Positions 7,321-15,442 of a DNA stretch of 51,637 nt are shown piece by piece; within the stretch, counting starts at the first letter, position 1, and each line of letters opens with the position of its first letter. The DNA is from an uncultured Methanosarcinales archaeon. GTDB lineage: Archaea; Halobacteriota; Methanosarcinia; Methanotrichales; Methanotrichaceae. The translations under genes were made by a program, and so were the position numbers. The DNA lies in contig CAIQHB010000074.1 in assembly GCA_903871465.1 (NCBI GenBank), positions 1 through 51,637 on the forward strand, given 5' to 3'. Below the pieces are notes generated by a model. It had not been told where the DNA came from. It ran no database searches and saw only the letters and a program-made list of their open reading frames with translations.

Positions 7321-8424
7321 TTAAAGGGTTTGGTCGTTAAAGTTGATATCATCAAAATTAAATGACCCATTCAAGGCTTTCGCACTGACGGAGTAGCTGC
7401 CGGATGGGAATCCTGTTGTGTTGATGACAAGATTGAAGGGACCATCGATAACGAGCTTTTTCACCACAGACATCATCAGATCAACCTTTGTAGCATTTTC
7501 CAAGGCATCTCCGAAGATCTTTACGTGATAAGACCCTGCTGGAGAGATGAGGTCGGTGTCCACCCTGGCCGTTCCGGAATTGTTTGCCGGAAACTGTGAA
7601 CTGACCCAGGTACGCTCCAGATTCCCCTGCAGCTTCATCAGGCCCACATCGATATTCTTCACAGGACTTGCCATGACTGTAAAATTATTGGGCTTCTTGG
7701 GCACAAAAACGCCCGGCATGCTGAGGTCGTATCCTGTCTTGGATCCCTTGACGCTTACGGGGGTTGATAGAGGCGGCATGTTCAGTCCCACAATGTCGTA
7801 CATGTATCTTCCAGAAAATACAGGCACGGAGGTCTTGATGAAAAGCGTCAGGAGGAGCTCGCCCTTTCCTGATCCGCAGAGGTTCTTATCCGTATTCACA
7901 GGGTCCACAAAATCCGTGGCGTTATAGGGGCGGGTCCGGTAAGCATCGTTACGCCTGGATATCGGAATCAGTCCCATTGTCGCAGAACCCCAGGTGAAGG
8001 AGAGATTGCCAAGGCGATATGGGCCATTCAGCTTCATCTTCTCGATGGTCTTGCCGTCAAAGGCCAGCTGCATGATGTGGTCGCCATAGGTAAAGTTTCT
8101 GTGATCAACTGACCATACAACCTCTCTATTATCTCTATCGTAGAGAAATCCGTGAAGGCTGTATTCTCCAGGATATATTATGCTGACACCCACATCGATA
8201 TTGAGATACTCAAACAACCCATCGTGATTGATATCCTGGCCGGAATCATTGTACTTTCCAGTCAGGCTGGCAAAATCAGCGCCATCAGGCAATATTTGGC
8301 CGGATGCATTCGGAATGTGGAGGACCAGGAGGAACACCAGGGCTAGCAGGGATCTATGCAAGATGCTACACCGTTTGCATCTTGCTTTGCAATTTGCCAG
8401 TGGTTCCCAAGTCATGGATTTCAT
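7321..8424 (-). CDS. Secreted beta-domain protein
   Basis: 367 aa from the ATG lying 5 bp after the upstream stop; an earlier in-frame ATG would overlap the upstream gene by 43 bp. A basic N-terminus precedes the hydrophobic leader S-L-L-A-L-V-F-L-L-V-L-H-I-P-N-A. It continues with an acidic segment, N-D-S-G-Q-D-I-N-H-D-G-L-F-E-Y-L, which resembles a Ca-binding EF-like loop (D-I-N-H-D-G). The C-terminal ~110 residues share a domain with the downstream gene product (P-K-K-P-N-N-F-T-V-M-A, P-A-G-S-Y-H-V-K-I-F-G-D-A-L, F-P-S-G-S-Y). Likely extracellular; role unknown. Confidence 0.72.
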   Translation of the reverse strand: MKSMTWEPLANCKARCKRCSILHRSLLALVFLLVLHIPNASGQILPDGADFASLTGKYNDSGQDINHDGLFEYLNIDVGVSIIYPGEYSLHGFLYDRDNREVVWSVDHRNFTYGDHIMQLAFDGKTIEKMKLNGPYRLGNLSFTWGSATMGLIPISRRNDAYRTRPYNATDFVDPVNTDKNLCGSGKGELLLTLFIKTSVPVFSGRYMYDIVGLNMPPLSTPVSVKGSKTGYDLSMPGVFVPKKPNNFTVMASPVKNIDVGLMKLQGNLERTWVSSQFPANNSGTARVDTDLISPAGSYHVKIFGDALENATKVDLMMSVVKKLVIDGPFNLVINTTGFPSGSYSVSAKALNGSFNFDDINFNDQTL

Positions 8425-8429
8425 GCTTA

Positions 8430-9047
8430 TCAGGGAGCTTTTGCCTCTTGATACTGTCCTGTGACTTGACAATATACGGCTCCTGGAGGCAGACCTGGCG
8501 TGGTCGAGATATCCTTAGATATCACATTTCCATTTGCATCCTCTTTAATAGTAAGGGTATTGTCGGTTGCCAACGAGGCATCCTGTACGACTACTGTCTT
8601 TGTGCCATCGGAATTGCTGATCTCCGTGTACTTCTTCAATCCGAATGGCTCGAAGGTCTCAAGCTTGGCCGTAGTTCCATCTGGGTTGTAAGTAATTGTC
8701 AGGACAGGCCCATTGCCTGGGGAGATGGTCATGCTCCTGACAAGTTTGCCGTCCGGGGCAAAAAACACTCTCAATATGCTTCCGTTCTTGTCCTGGTAGA
8801 CATTAACAGTGTAAGTGATATTGTTCTCTGTCACTTGCACCGTCGTAGCATTCGAGCCTGCTTTATCGAAGTTCACATTTTTTGCAAGCAAATCCGCCTG
8901 CTCGACTTTCATTCTTGTTTGCAGCTCCTCCAGAGAGGCAACCTTTACCGTTTGATTTTTAGCCTGATTTTGAGCCCATGCGGCCTGGCTGAGAACTAGG
9001 AGAACTAGGATAACCATGCAAGCGCTAATAGCCTTAACTCTTGTCAT
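8430..9047 (-). CDS. Small secreted protein
   Basis: 205 aa with a clear leader (M-T-R-V-K-A-I-S-A-C-M-V-I-L-V-L-L-V-L-S-Q-A-A-W-A) and a plausible cut after A-W-A. The mature part is hydrophilic with sequons and repeated beta hairpins (Y-Q-D-K-N-G-S-I-L-R, T-Y-N-P-D-G-T-T-A-K). This domain recurs in the N-terminal half of the 3596-4537 product. The start has a GAGG purine site. A TATA-like box lies ~40 bp upstream, so this may be the first gene of the leftward run down to 3596. Function unknown. Confidence 0.78.
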   Translation of the reverse strand: MTRVKAISACMVILVLLVLSQAAWAQNQAKNQTVKVASLEELQTRMKVEQADLLAKNVNFDKAGSNATTVQVTENNITYTVNVYQDKNGSILRVFFAPDGKLVRSMTISPGNGPVLTITYNPDGTTAKLETFEPFGLKKYTEISNSDGTKTVVVQDASLATDNTLTIKEDANGNVISKDISTTPGLPPGAVYCQVTGQYQEAKAP

Positions 9048-9080
9048 AAATTTTGAACCTCAATCGACATATCTCCGGTC

Positions 9081-9104
9081 CTCGTATATATCTTTATTTA
9101 AGCA
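9081..9104 (-). promoter_or_regulatory. Possible archaeal TATA/BRE promoter
   Basis: On the minus strand this reads TTAAATAAAGATATATACG, ending about 35 nt before the start of the secreted-protein gene. The purine-A run before the TATA core could act as a BRE. Position and composition fit an archaeal promoter; there is no direct proof. Confidence 0.4.
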
Positions 9105-9295
9105 AATACGAGCACTATAGGCATTGAACTAATCTAATAATTAATATTCGAATGAGGGCTTGAGATTTTAAAATTCGCTTTAAACTTAAAATATTTTATT
9201 AGCCTGAATGTATCAAATAAATGGTGAAAATTGGGAAAAGCATTCCCCTCTTGGAAATGCCTTCCCTATTTGCATATCCGTCCTCGGCGGCTCTA

Positions 9296-10249
9296 TTAGG
9301 TCACTTCAACATTGGTTTGCTTTATTCCTATCAGACCCTTTTCTGGCGAATATATGCCGCAGGTCAATACATAATATCCAGTCCTCCACGACAGATCTGT
9401 CATGAGAATAAGATCGACTCCAGGCTGAGTGGATTCCTGCAGGCCGACAGCACTGTTTGGAGGTAGAAGTGGGAGCAGGTTCATGAGAAGCTCTGAAGAT
9501 ATTCGTGGAGATCCATGCATTTGCATAGATTTGGAGCCCAGGGATAGATTGAAATCGAGACCTCCGGTTGTTTTATTGTTGGAAAAATTCAGGCTGGCAT
9601 TCTTATAGTCGTTCAGAGGGATCATGAGTGCTGCGAAGAACTTGCTTTGATTTTCAAACACGGTGGAGTTCATCTTGATTCGAATGAATGGCTCTGAAGA
9701 AGCCACTGTAAGATTCATCTCCAGGGCGACTTCGCCCTCTGTAACCAGGAATGGCTGTTTGGAGATGATAGTTGATTTATTTTCATCCACAACAGATAGC
9801 ATATACATTCCGGCGGGTTTTTTCGAAATCCTGAAAGAGGCAGCACTGCTGTTATTTGATTCAATTAGGGTCTCAATGCAATCTCTTCCGACAAAATGGC
9901 GGCTTTCAGGCAGGCCGTTCGCATACTCAGAGATGTTGAAAATGGAGACGCATACTATGATTTTGGACTTTGCATCGATTTGGGAGCCTCTGTCCTCCGG
10001 AGAAGGCAAGAATGTTCCATTTATGGGCTGATTTGCGGAATACACTGGAAGACGATCAAAGAGATATGTCTTGTCTGCAGCTCCATAGAGGCTTATGTCC
10101 GGTACCATCAGCGCATTGCTTCCCTCGAGGTTTATGCGGCCTCCGCCCTCAGTGGCGCTAAAATTGGATCGCGATGAGTTATCCATTGCTACGGAGCTAA
10201 TGGGAAACATAAGCATAAGCATCAAGAGCAAAACTAATTTTCCGACCAT
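9296..10249 (-). CDS. Secreted sequon-rich protein, possibly TIGR04279-type methanogen extracellular protein
   Basis: 317 aa with a short leader (M-V-G-K-L-V-L-L-L-M-L-M-L-M-F-P-I-S-S-V-A). The mature protein has many N-X-S/T sites (N-N-S-S, N-M-T-like, N-K-S, N-Q-S, N-A-S). Segment A-G-M-Y-M-L-S-V-V-D-E-N-K-S-T-I resembles an Ig-like strand pair. The last ~40 residues have W-R-T-G-Y-Y-V-L-T-C-G-I-Y-S-P-E-K-G, a pattern I associate with methanogen secreted-protein families such as TIGR04279. That name is from memory and could be wrong. It runs in the same direction as the downstream secreted genes, 250 bp away. Confidence 0.68.
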   Translation of the reverse strand: MVGKLVLLLMLMLMFPISSVAMDNSSRSNFSATEGGGRINLEGSNALMVPDISLYGAADKTYLFDRLPVYSANQPINGTFLPSPEDRGSQIDAKSKIIVCVSIFNISEYANGLPESRHFVGRDCIETLIESNNSSAASFRISKKPAGMYMLSVVDENKSTIISKQPFLVTEGEVALEMNLTVASSEPFIRIKMNSTVFENQSKFFAALMIPLNDYKNASLNFSNNKTTGGLDFNLSLGSKSMQMHGSPRISSELLMNLLPLLPPNSAVGLQESTQPGVDLILMTDLSWRTGYYVLTCGIYSPEKGLIGIKQTNVEVT

Positions 10250-10404
10250 AGTTCCGAATGCGTTTTATAAGGTATTTATGGCTTCCCAGGTCGAACTGAT
10301 GCATGTAGTCTCGAAACCTTTACCTCTATATAGTCATCAATCTTTTCTCTCGATCTATGACTAGAGAGACTATCTTTGGCGCTTAGCGGTATTGTGTTTG
10401 TGGA

Positions 10405-10614
10405 TTGGAGGCCGTGAACTCCTGGGTTCAGCATAACTGCAAATTACACAAACAATGCACAAAAGATCGCGGCATAAATTTGGGTTTTCTTCCCAGATAT
10501 TCTTCCGATCCGAATCCAATCGAATTTAGAATAAATCGGCTTCAGAATGTTAATCTTGCCGCAATAGCAAATAGAAAGAACTGGGGTGGATCGCTAACGG
10601 GAAATGATGTCTAA
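10405..10614 (+). pseudogene. IS630-type transposase remnant
   Basis: The ~69 codons include D-R-G-I-N-L-G-F-L-P-R-Y-S-S-D-P-N-P-I-E-F, the C-terminal DDE-domain signature of IS630/Tc1-like transposases (usual form L-P-P-Y-S-P-D-L-N-P-I-E, with the last catalytic Glu). The upstream catalytic residues, the N-terminal helix-turn-helix and the terminal repeats are missing, and the frame degenerates after the motif. This is a decayed insertion element fragment. Confidence 0.5.
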
Positions 10615-10615
10615 A

Positions 10616-10768
10616 TCATTCCATCTTGATCCAGCCGATCTTTTCCCAATGATCCAATTGCTGCTTTTGGAAATCCTTCGTACTATATGTGTCTCCTTTT
10701 ATGATCGGCTTTGGGTCGCTCACATCGCCATACTTAAAGTCTATTAATGCTTGAAATTTATCCGCCAT
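10616..10768 (-). CDS. 50-aa hypothetical protein
   Basis: It starts M-A-D-K-F-Q-A-L-I-D-F-K-Y-G-D-V and ends in H-W-E-K-I-G-W-I-K-M-E. A strong GGAGG site sits ~9 nt before the ATG, which is the main reason to call it. It is hydrophilic, with no leader and no recognised domain. The pattern I-I-K-G-D-T-Y-S-T-K-D-F is reminiscent of small phage-like accessory proteins, but that is only an impression. It stands alone next to the transposase remnant. Confidence 0.6.
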   Translation of the reverse strand: MADKFQALIDFKYGDVSDPKPIIKGDTYSTKDFQKQQLDHWEKIGWIKME

Positions 10769-11219
10769 TTTTTAACCTCCTTCGCTGCGAAGTTTTAGAG
10801 TTCTATTAGGATCGTCCAACTAAATTTTAATATACTTTTCGTCTTTTTTCTTTAAAAGTCTTTTGGTACATATATCGATTAACCTTCTTCGGCATGAGGC
10901 CTTTCCGGAGGTTCTTGAGGGTTTCCTCACTTTCCGTTCATCCCACAGTAAGTTTGCATCCGCGACCGAATAACCTTAGGACCGTAATCTGTGGTCCATT
11001 TAGAATCACGACAACTTTAATTAATTTTTCAACTATTCCTGACAACCGACTGGATTATGCCAATGAAAATCTCGAAACCCAGCTCAATTGATCGTTGTGC
11101 TGGGTTTATGGAGCTGATTTTGTATTTGCGTAAATGCCACGCTTTTGGTTCACTATAGAAAACTAAGCAAATGATAACTTACTTATACTTTACGTGACAT
11201 AAACAATTGGTTGATCGAT
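10769..11219. other. Intergenic stretch with one short hairpin and a TATA-like box
   Basis: No gene is supported; a 65-codon open frame here has no ribosome site or protein-like pattern. Bases 11075-11083 (AAACCCAGC) and 11099-11107 form a perfect 9-bp stem with a 15-nt loop. It is of unknown role and may be a transcript end. A TATA-like ACTTATACTTTA near 11181-11195 could serve the gene starting at 11220. Confidence 0.4.
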
Positions 11220-11483
11220 ATGCCGGATAAAATCTTTTTCAAATTGACGAATAACGAGTCCGAGGGTAAGTCAGTGATGGTAGTAGATTTATATGGTGAT
11301 GTTGAAACGACTGTCTGGCAAGGCATGTTGGGCCCAGAAGAAATAACAGAAGGAATAGGGATCTATAAGGATCAATGGGATCATGGCCATGCAAAATGGT
11401 ATTGGAGTGGCGGGAGCACAATTTCAGGAGATATAAGTGATAATTCCTGTTGGAACTTGAGCGGTGATGAAACAATTTGCTAA
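11220..11483 (+). CDS. 87-aa hypothetical protein upstream of cysteine protease
   Basis: The ATG reading M-P-D-K-I-F-F-K-L-T-N-N-E is preferred over the TTG three codons earlier; neither has a strong ribosome site. The sequence is beta-rich, with D-L-Y-G-D-V-E-T-T-V-W-Q-G-M-L-G and W-Y-W-S-G-G-S-T-I-S-G, two Cys near the end (N-S-C-W-N-L-S, T-I-C), and no leader. It lies 132 bp before the C70-like protease in the same direction. A partner, chaperone or immunity role is possible from position alone. I do not recognise the family. Confidence 0.6.
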   Translation: MPDKIFFKLTNNESEGKSVMVVDLYGDVETTVWQGMLGPEEITEGIGIYKDQWDHGHAKWYWSGGSTISGDISDNSCWNLSGDETIC

Positions 11484-11500
11484 GGGAAGGGGTCAACAAG

Positions 11501-11581
11501 ATGGAGTCAATTCTACATCTGAAGCGTTACGCTAATGGCTCTGTGTCCTCCTTTGTTTTCGACGACTCAGGGATAGAATAG
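11501..11581 (+). CDS. Possible 26-aa open frame
   Basis: It encodes M-E-S-I-L-H-L-K-R-Y-A-N-G-S-V and an acidic end. A GGAAGGGG purine run precedes the ATG at ~8 nt. It lies between the 87-aa gene and the protease gene. It may be a truncated remnant; too short to judge. Confidence 0.25.
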   Translation: MESILHLKRYANGSVSSFVFDDSGIE

Positions 11582-11615
11582 TTAAATATCATGATATTAG
11601 AAGGAGGTTATACGA

Positions 11616-12188
11616 ATGTCAAATTGTGGGCAAGAAGCAGAAACAGGATCCGAAGGCCAATCCAGTTTTAATTATGATGTGCCGGGTATTGTTCCTGAAC
11701 TACAGCAACCATCCGATATGACTTGCTGGGCGACAGCTGCAACAATGCTTGTATCATGGCATAATAATGCAAGTTATGCGATCCAAAGCGTCACTGATAT
11801 GGCGGGATCCACTTTCCGTGAAAAGTTTGATAATAACCAGGGACTGCTAGGTTCAGAAAAAGAACCTTTTATGACTGGCCTTGGGCTTAGAAGTGAGCCT
11901 CCAATGTGCTATAACGTAGATGGTTTCCTTTCTCTATTGAAAGCATACGGTCCCCTTTGGGTTACCACTGATGAAGATCCCACAGAGAACTTTTCAATTC
12001 ATGCAAGGGTTGCCGTTGGTATGTCAAGTGATGGCTCAGCCAATAATACAACCATTCGTATTATCGATCCCGCAGATGGTAACACTCACAGCGAGGCCTA
12101 CGACGTATTTATGAAGAAGTTTGAAGAGGTGGCTATTGGAGATTTGTCGGGAGGCAGGCCTTTCAGAATTCAGATTATCCACTATTAG
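11616..12188 (+). CDS. Papain-like cysteine protease, AvrRpt2/C70-like; candidate effector
   Basis: 190 aa with a strong AAGGAGG site before the ATG. After a ~20-residue polar N-terminus come V-P-G-I-V-P-E-L-Q-Q-P-S-D-M-T-C-W-A-T-A-A-containing residues (nucleophile Cys37, followed by Trp, typical of papain-like folds), S-I-H-A-R-V-A-V-G (His129) and I-I-D-P-A-D-G (Asp151). These form a plausible Cys-His-Asp triad in the usual order. The Q-x-x-x-x-x-C-W context and small size resemble peptidase family C70, whose founder AvrRpt2 is an injected plant-pathogen effector. There is no signal peptide, which fits a cytoplasmic enzyme or a cargo of a contractile particle. An eCIS operon lies 21 kb downstream; use as its cargo is inference. 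Confidence 0.7.
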   Translation: MSNCGQEAETGSEGQSSFNYDVPGIVPELQQPSDMTCWATAATMLVSWHNNASYAIQSVTDMAGSTFREKFDNNQGLLGSEKEPFMTGLGLRSEPPMCYNVDGFLSLLKAYGPLWVTTDEDPTENFSIHARVAVGMSSDGSANNTTIRIIDPADGNTHSEAYDVFMKKFEEVAIGDLSGGRPFRIQIIHY

Positions 12189-12255
12189 ATGAAACAATGA
12201 TGGCGGAGTTTAAATCAATGAATCTGTTTGATGCTATGGATGTGTGACGATGTCC

Positions 12256-12263
12256 GGGGGAGG
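12256..12263 (+). promoter_or_regulatory. Ribosome site that sets the start at 12271
   Basis: GGGGGAGG sits 7 nt before the ATG at 12271. It favours that start over the upstream in-frame GTG (12244) and ATG (12250), and puts a hydrophobic leader at the very N-terminus. Confidence 0.7.
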
Positions 12264-12270
12264 TTCCAAC

Positions 12271-14685
12271 ATGCATTTGGGGTTGATGTTGTTCGTAGTG
12301 TTACTATCTTGCGTTTCCCTGAATTGCATTCCTGTTGAAACCGATCCGGCCACTAATATGACCTTAATGAATCAAAGCGTGCTAGAAGCTTCTGACATCC
12401 TATTCTCCGGAATTAGCATGAATATGAGCATACCCGTAGGTGGGATGACCAGAGACCAGGTTACTGAGCCCGTGTCCTATGAAGATGATGTCAATGATGA
12501 AGTAATCTTCGAGGATGCAAAAGATCCTTCCAAAAAGCTCTATCTGCCCAGATACAGAATTGCTGTTGAGGCCGCGTCCGGGCAGCAGCGTTACAAGGTG
12601 TCTCTAGAGAAGGGGATTCATGGATGGTCGCTGGTAATTCACCTGGCGAAGTATCCTGCTCCAAGAATAGAAGACGCCGTCCGCGATGCTGATGAGATAA
12701 ATCATAAGGTTACAGTCTTACTCAGGTACAAGGGTGCTAAGGCCCCCATTTTAGGAACGAGTGATGAGGGCGGTGTGCAGGAGAAGTCCTTCCAGGAGGT
12801 GATCCCAGAAGGTCATGGGATCAAAGCTGTGCTCAACTTGAGCAATCTGGAAGAGAGGGACGAGGTATACAGGGCAATGACAGAGCCCAGCTATGAATCT
12901 TCCCTTGTAATAGGGCGCATGGTCTCCCTGGAAGTGCCGACTCTGGTCTCATATGGCAGCTCTGTCCTAAGGACAAGTGGCATGTCTGGCATGACGTTCC
13001 TCAGCCTCGATAGAGGCATCCAAATTTTCCGGGACAATTCCAATAGCATGGATACTACAGAACAGTATGACCTCATGTGGCGGGTTATTGGAGGAATAGC
13101 TGGCAATCCTGTACCGAACTGTCCTACTTGTCCTCCTGGGCCTGATCAGACATGGCTCCTTATGCAGCCAATAGCAGGCGTTGAGTTGTCAAATCTAGGG
13201 GCAGTAGACTATGAATCCCTTGATCTCGGAAAGCTAGAAAATCTAAACTATATTGCTGATGGGATCAGGGGAAAACCCGGAGCGGATAATCAGCTCCCAC
13301 CGGGAGACGTCTTTGCAGTACGAACATCGGGAGGGAACTACGCCAAGGCCCAGGTGCTTGACTATGGAGAAAATATTGCGATTAAGTGGGAAACATATCC
13401 GAAAATACCACATTTTGGCAGTGAGGATTATAGTCTGGACGAGTTTGTGAAGCCTTTCATCTTTGATAAAGATTTACACCCTTACATATTCCAGGATATA
13501 AATCCCCCTTCTCTGGGACCTCAAAGTCTGATTCAAACGATTGTCAACGGCCATAGTTATTATCAAAGCAGTTCCAGAAGGCAGGTGTTCTACTACCTTC
13601 CTGATAGCTTCAAATTAGCAAGATATATAAGATCGCCCCATAAGCCGGAAATGTCAATTAGGTTCAAGTCTGCAGATCAGGTAGAACTATCTTATGTCGC
13701 TATGCCGTATGTTAACCCAATACGTCTCAAAGAGGACTCGTCGGAACTTAAACAGTTTGAGAGCAGTGGTGCCTCTAATAGCGTAGAAGAGCCTGTTTTG
13801 GAGCCTCTCACAATAGATCCGGGCAAGATAAGACTGGAAATTGCGTTGCCGAGTTCAAATGCCTCAAATGATCTCTATCAGGTGCGCAAAGGAGTATCAG
13901 TATCTTTGGTAGATGGCTATAGCGATGGACTAAAAATGGATATGCATGACTTCCAGGATATCTTCGACTCTCTCTTCGGAGGATCAGGAGACCTGCTGTT
14001 CCAGGGAAAGATCCTTGTGGAGGTCTACCCAGGTTCTACCGAATCCATACCATTTATTGGCAGGATGAACGACCTGACGGGTCCTATATTTGACTATCAA
14101 GAGAAGCAAGAAAGTGCGTCTTCAAGCATATATGTAAACCTGACCAATGCCATAGAGAGCCCGGTCCTTGTGAGAAGCTGGGAAGCGGAGATACAACAGG
14201 GCGGCTCCGCAACGAAAGCAAGAGTTATCGGTCCAGGCTTACCGGTTCAGCTTGGTCCTGGAGAATGGCTGAATTTGACATTAAATCCCTTCGAGGCTCT
14301 TACTGGAAATGGTCCTGTCCATGCGACCTTTGGCACTGGCGAAATGGATGTTATACCTGATAAGAACGCGATATGGAATTCCACTGTGGACAAGAATGTC
14401 CCAACAGTACCTGCAAAGATCGCTGTCAAGACATTCATGTTCCGGGACCCAGAAATCTCAAAGGATACGTTAGAGGTCATAGTTCTGTTCAGGGACGGCA
14501 GCTTTGCTGAGCTAACACCTCAGAATTCAACTGCTGAGATAACCTTGCAGACGTCGCTGAAAGATAGAATTCTGCATAACCCTAATCTCGGAGCATACAG
14601 CTACACAGTGAAGACAATTCACAGCAACGGAACCATAACACAGAGCCAGGAAAGGACAGATACTAGCAGGCTACTTATTGTATAG
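12271..14685 (+). CDS. Large exported paralogue of the 15443 protein, probable lipoprotein or Sec substrate
   Basis: 804 aa. The N-terminus M-H-L-G-L-M-L-F-V-V-L-L-S-C is a leader with a lipobox-like L-L-S-C; a second Cys follows six residues on. From about residue 60 it aligns with the leaderless product of the next gene: K-L-Y-L-P-R-Y-R-I, W-S-L-V-I-H-L-A-K-Y-P-A-P, F-Y-Y-L-P-D-S-F-K-L-A-R (about 440), M-H-D-F-Q-D-I-F-D-S-L-F, P-F-I-G-R-M-N-D-L-T-G, and a C-terminal beta module ending Y-S-Y-T-V-K-T-I-H-S-N-G. Sequons are frequent near the N-terminus. Both paralogues look like extended multi-beta-domain proteins. I know no family function. A 757-bp AT-rich gap follows. Confidence 0.75.
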   Translation: MHLGLMLFVVLLSCVSLNCIPVETDPATNMTLMNQSVLEASDILFSGISMNMSIPVGGMTRDQVTEPVSYEDDVNDEVIFEDAKDPSKKLYLPRYRIAVEAASGQQRYKVSLEKGIHGWSLVIHLAKYPAPRIEDAVRDADEINHKVTVLLRYKGAKAPILGTSDEGGVQEKSFQEVIPEGHGIKAVLNLSNLEERDEVYRAMTEPSYESSLVIGRMVSLEVPTLVSYGSSVLRTSGMSGMTFLSLDRGIQIFRDNSNSMDTTEQYDLMWRVIGGIAGNPVPNCPTCPPGPDQTWLLMQPIAGVELSNLGAVDYESLDLGKLENLNYIADGIRGKPGADNQLPPGDVFAVRTSGGNYAKAQVLDYGENIAIKWETYPKIPHFGSEDYSLDEFVKPFIFDKDLHPYIFQDINPPSLGPQSLIQTIVNGHSYYQSSSRRQVFYYLPDSFKLARYIRSPHKPEMSIRFKSADQVELSYVAMPYVNPIRLKEDSSELKQFESSGASNSVEEPVLEPLTIDPGKIRLEIALPSSNASNDLYQVRKGVSVSLVDGYSDGLKMDMHDFQDIFDSLFGGSGDLLFQGKILVEVYPGSTESIPFIGRMNDLTGPIFDYQEKQESASSSIYVNLTNAIESPVLVRSWEAEIQQGGSATKARVIGPGLPVQLGPGEWLNLTLNPFEALTGNGPVHATFGTGEMDVIPDKNAIWNSTVDKNVPTVPAKIAVKTFMFRDPEISKDTLEVIVLFRDGSFAELTPQNSTAEITLQTSLKDRILHNPNLGAYSYTVKTIHSNGTITQSQERTDTSRLLIV

Positions 14686-15442
14686 CTTTACAAATTTTGT
14701 TCATATCTTATCAATATCTCCTCAATCTTCTTACTGCACGAGATATACTTGAGAGCCATCACTCCCAAAAGACTCCCGCCATCACACATCTGGATCTCCC
14801 ATATGCAGGTGCGACTTCCAAAACCGAGCATTTTTTCTTATAACGATTTTCTGCAAAACCGTGTAGAAGCGATCACTTTGTTTGGGGCCAGAATTATATT
14901 TTTTGATAATTATAGCAACAATTTTGCTGGATTTCGGAAACACTTCGAGGAGTTAGTACTTTATGGGTACATCCCATCTCGATTCAGCACGGAGACTATT
15001 AAGATCTTAATTTGATTATATATACAACATTCCGCACTTATGGTTATACGTTGAGTATTTTGCAGCTATAGATATCTATTATTCGGTGGAAAATTAAATC
15101 AAATAAGAATTTTTTGTTTTTAGACATACAAACAATGAAACTATAATGATAGTAAGTTGTTTTCATAAGCATTACAAGAGGACATATATTCACTAAATTA
15201 CAAAAAAATGATCTGCCAGCAAATATTAATTTATCTATGATAATGAAAATTAGGATTATATTATTAAAATCGATGGCAATAGAACACTAGATTTAGGAAG
15301 TCAAACTTAGGAATATCTAATATATAATAAATACTATTTATTAAATGCTTAAACACACAGATACCTTTTTATCTCTATGATACCAAGTGTCATTGTCTAT
15401 CAGATTTAATATCGCACGTAAAGAGAGTTATATGGAGGATTT
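14686..15442 (+). other. AT-rich intergenic region upstream of the large operon
   Basis: About 750 bp, strongly AT-rich from 15000 onward. An 88-codon frame at 14749-15015 has no ribosome site and no protein-like pattern, so I reject it. Several TATA-like strings occur (CTAATATATAATAAATAC near 15318), which makes this the likely promoter region for the operon starting at 15443. The low GC compared with both neighbours suggests a regulatory or acquired segment. Confidence 0.5.

Noticed and set aside
14749-15015. An 88-codon plus-strand frame
   Set aside because: No ribosome site, mixed composition and no recognisable protein pattern; lies in an AT-rich gap.
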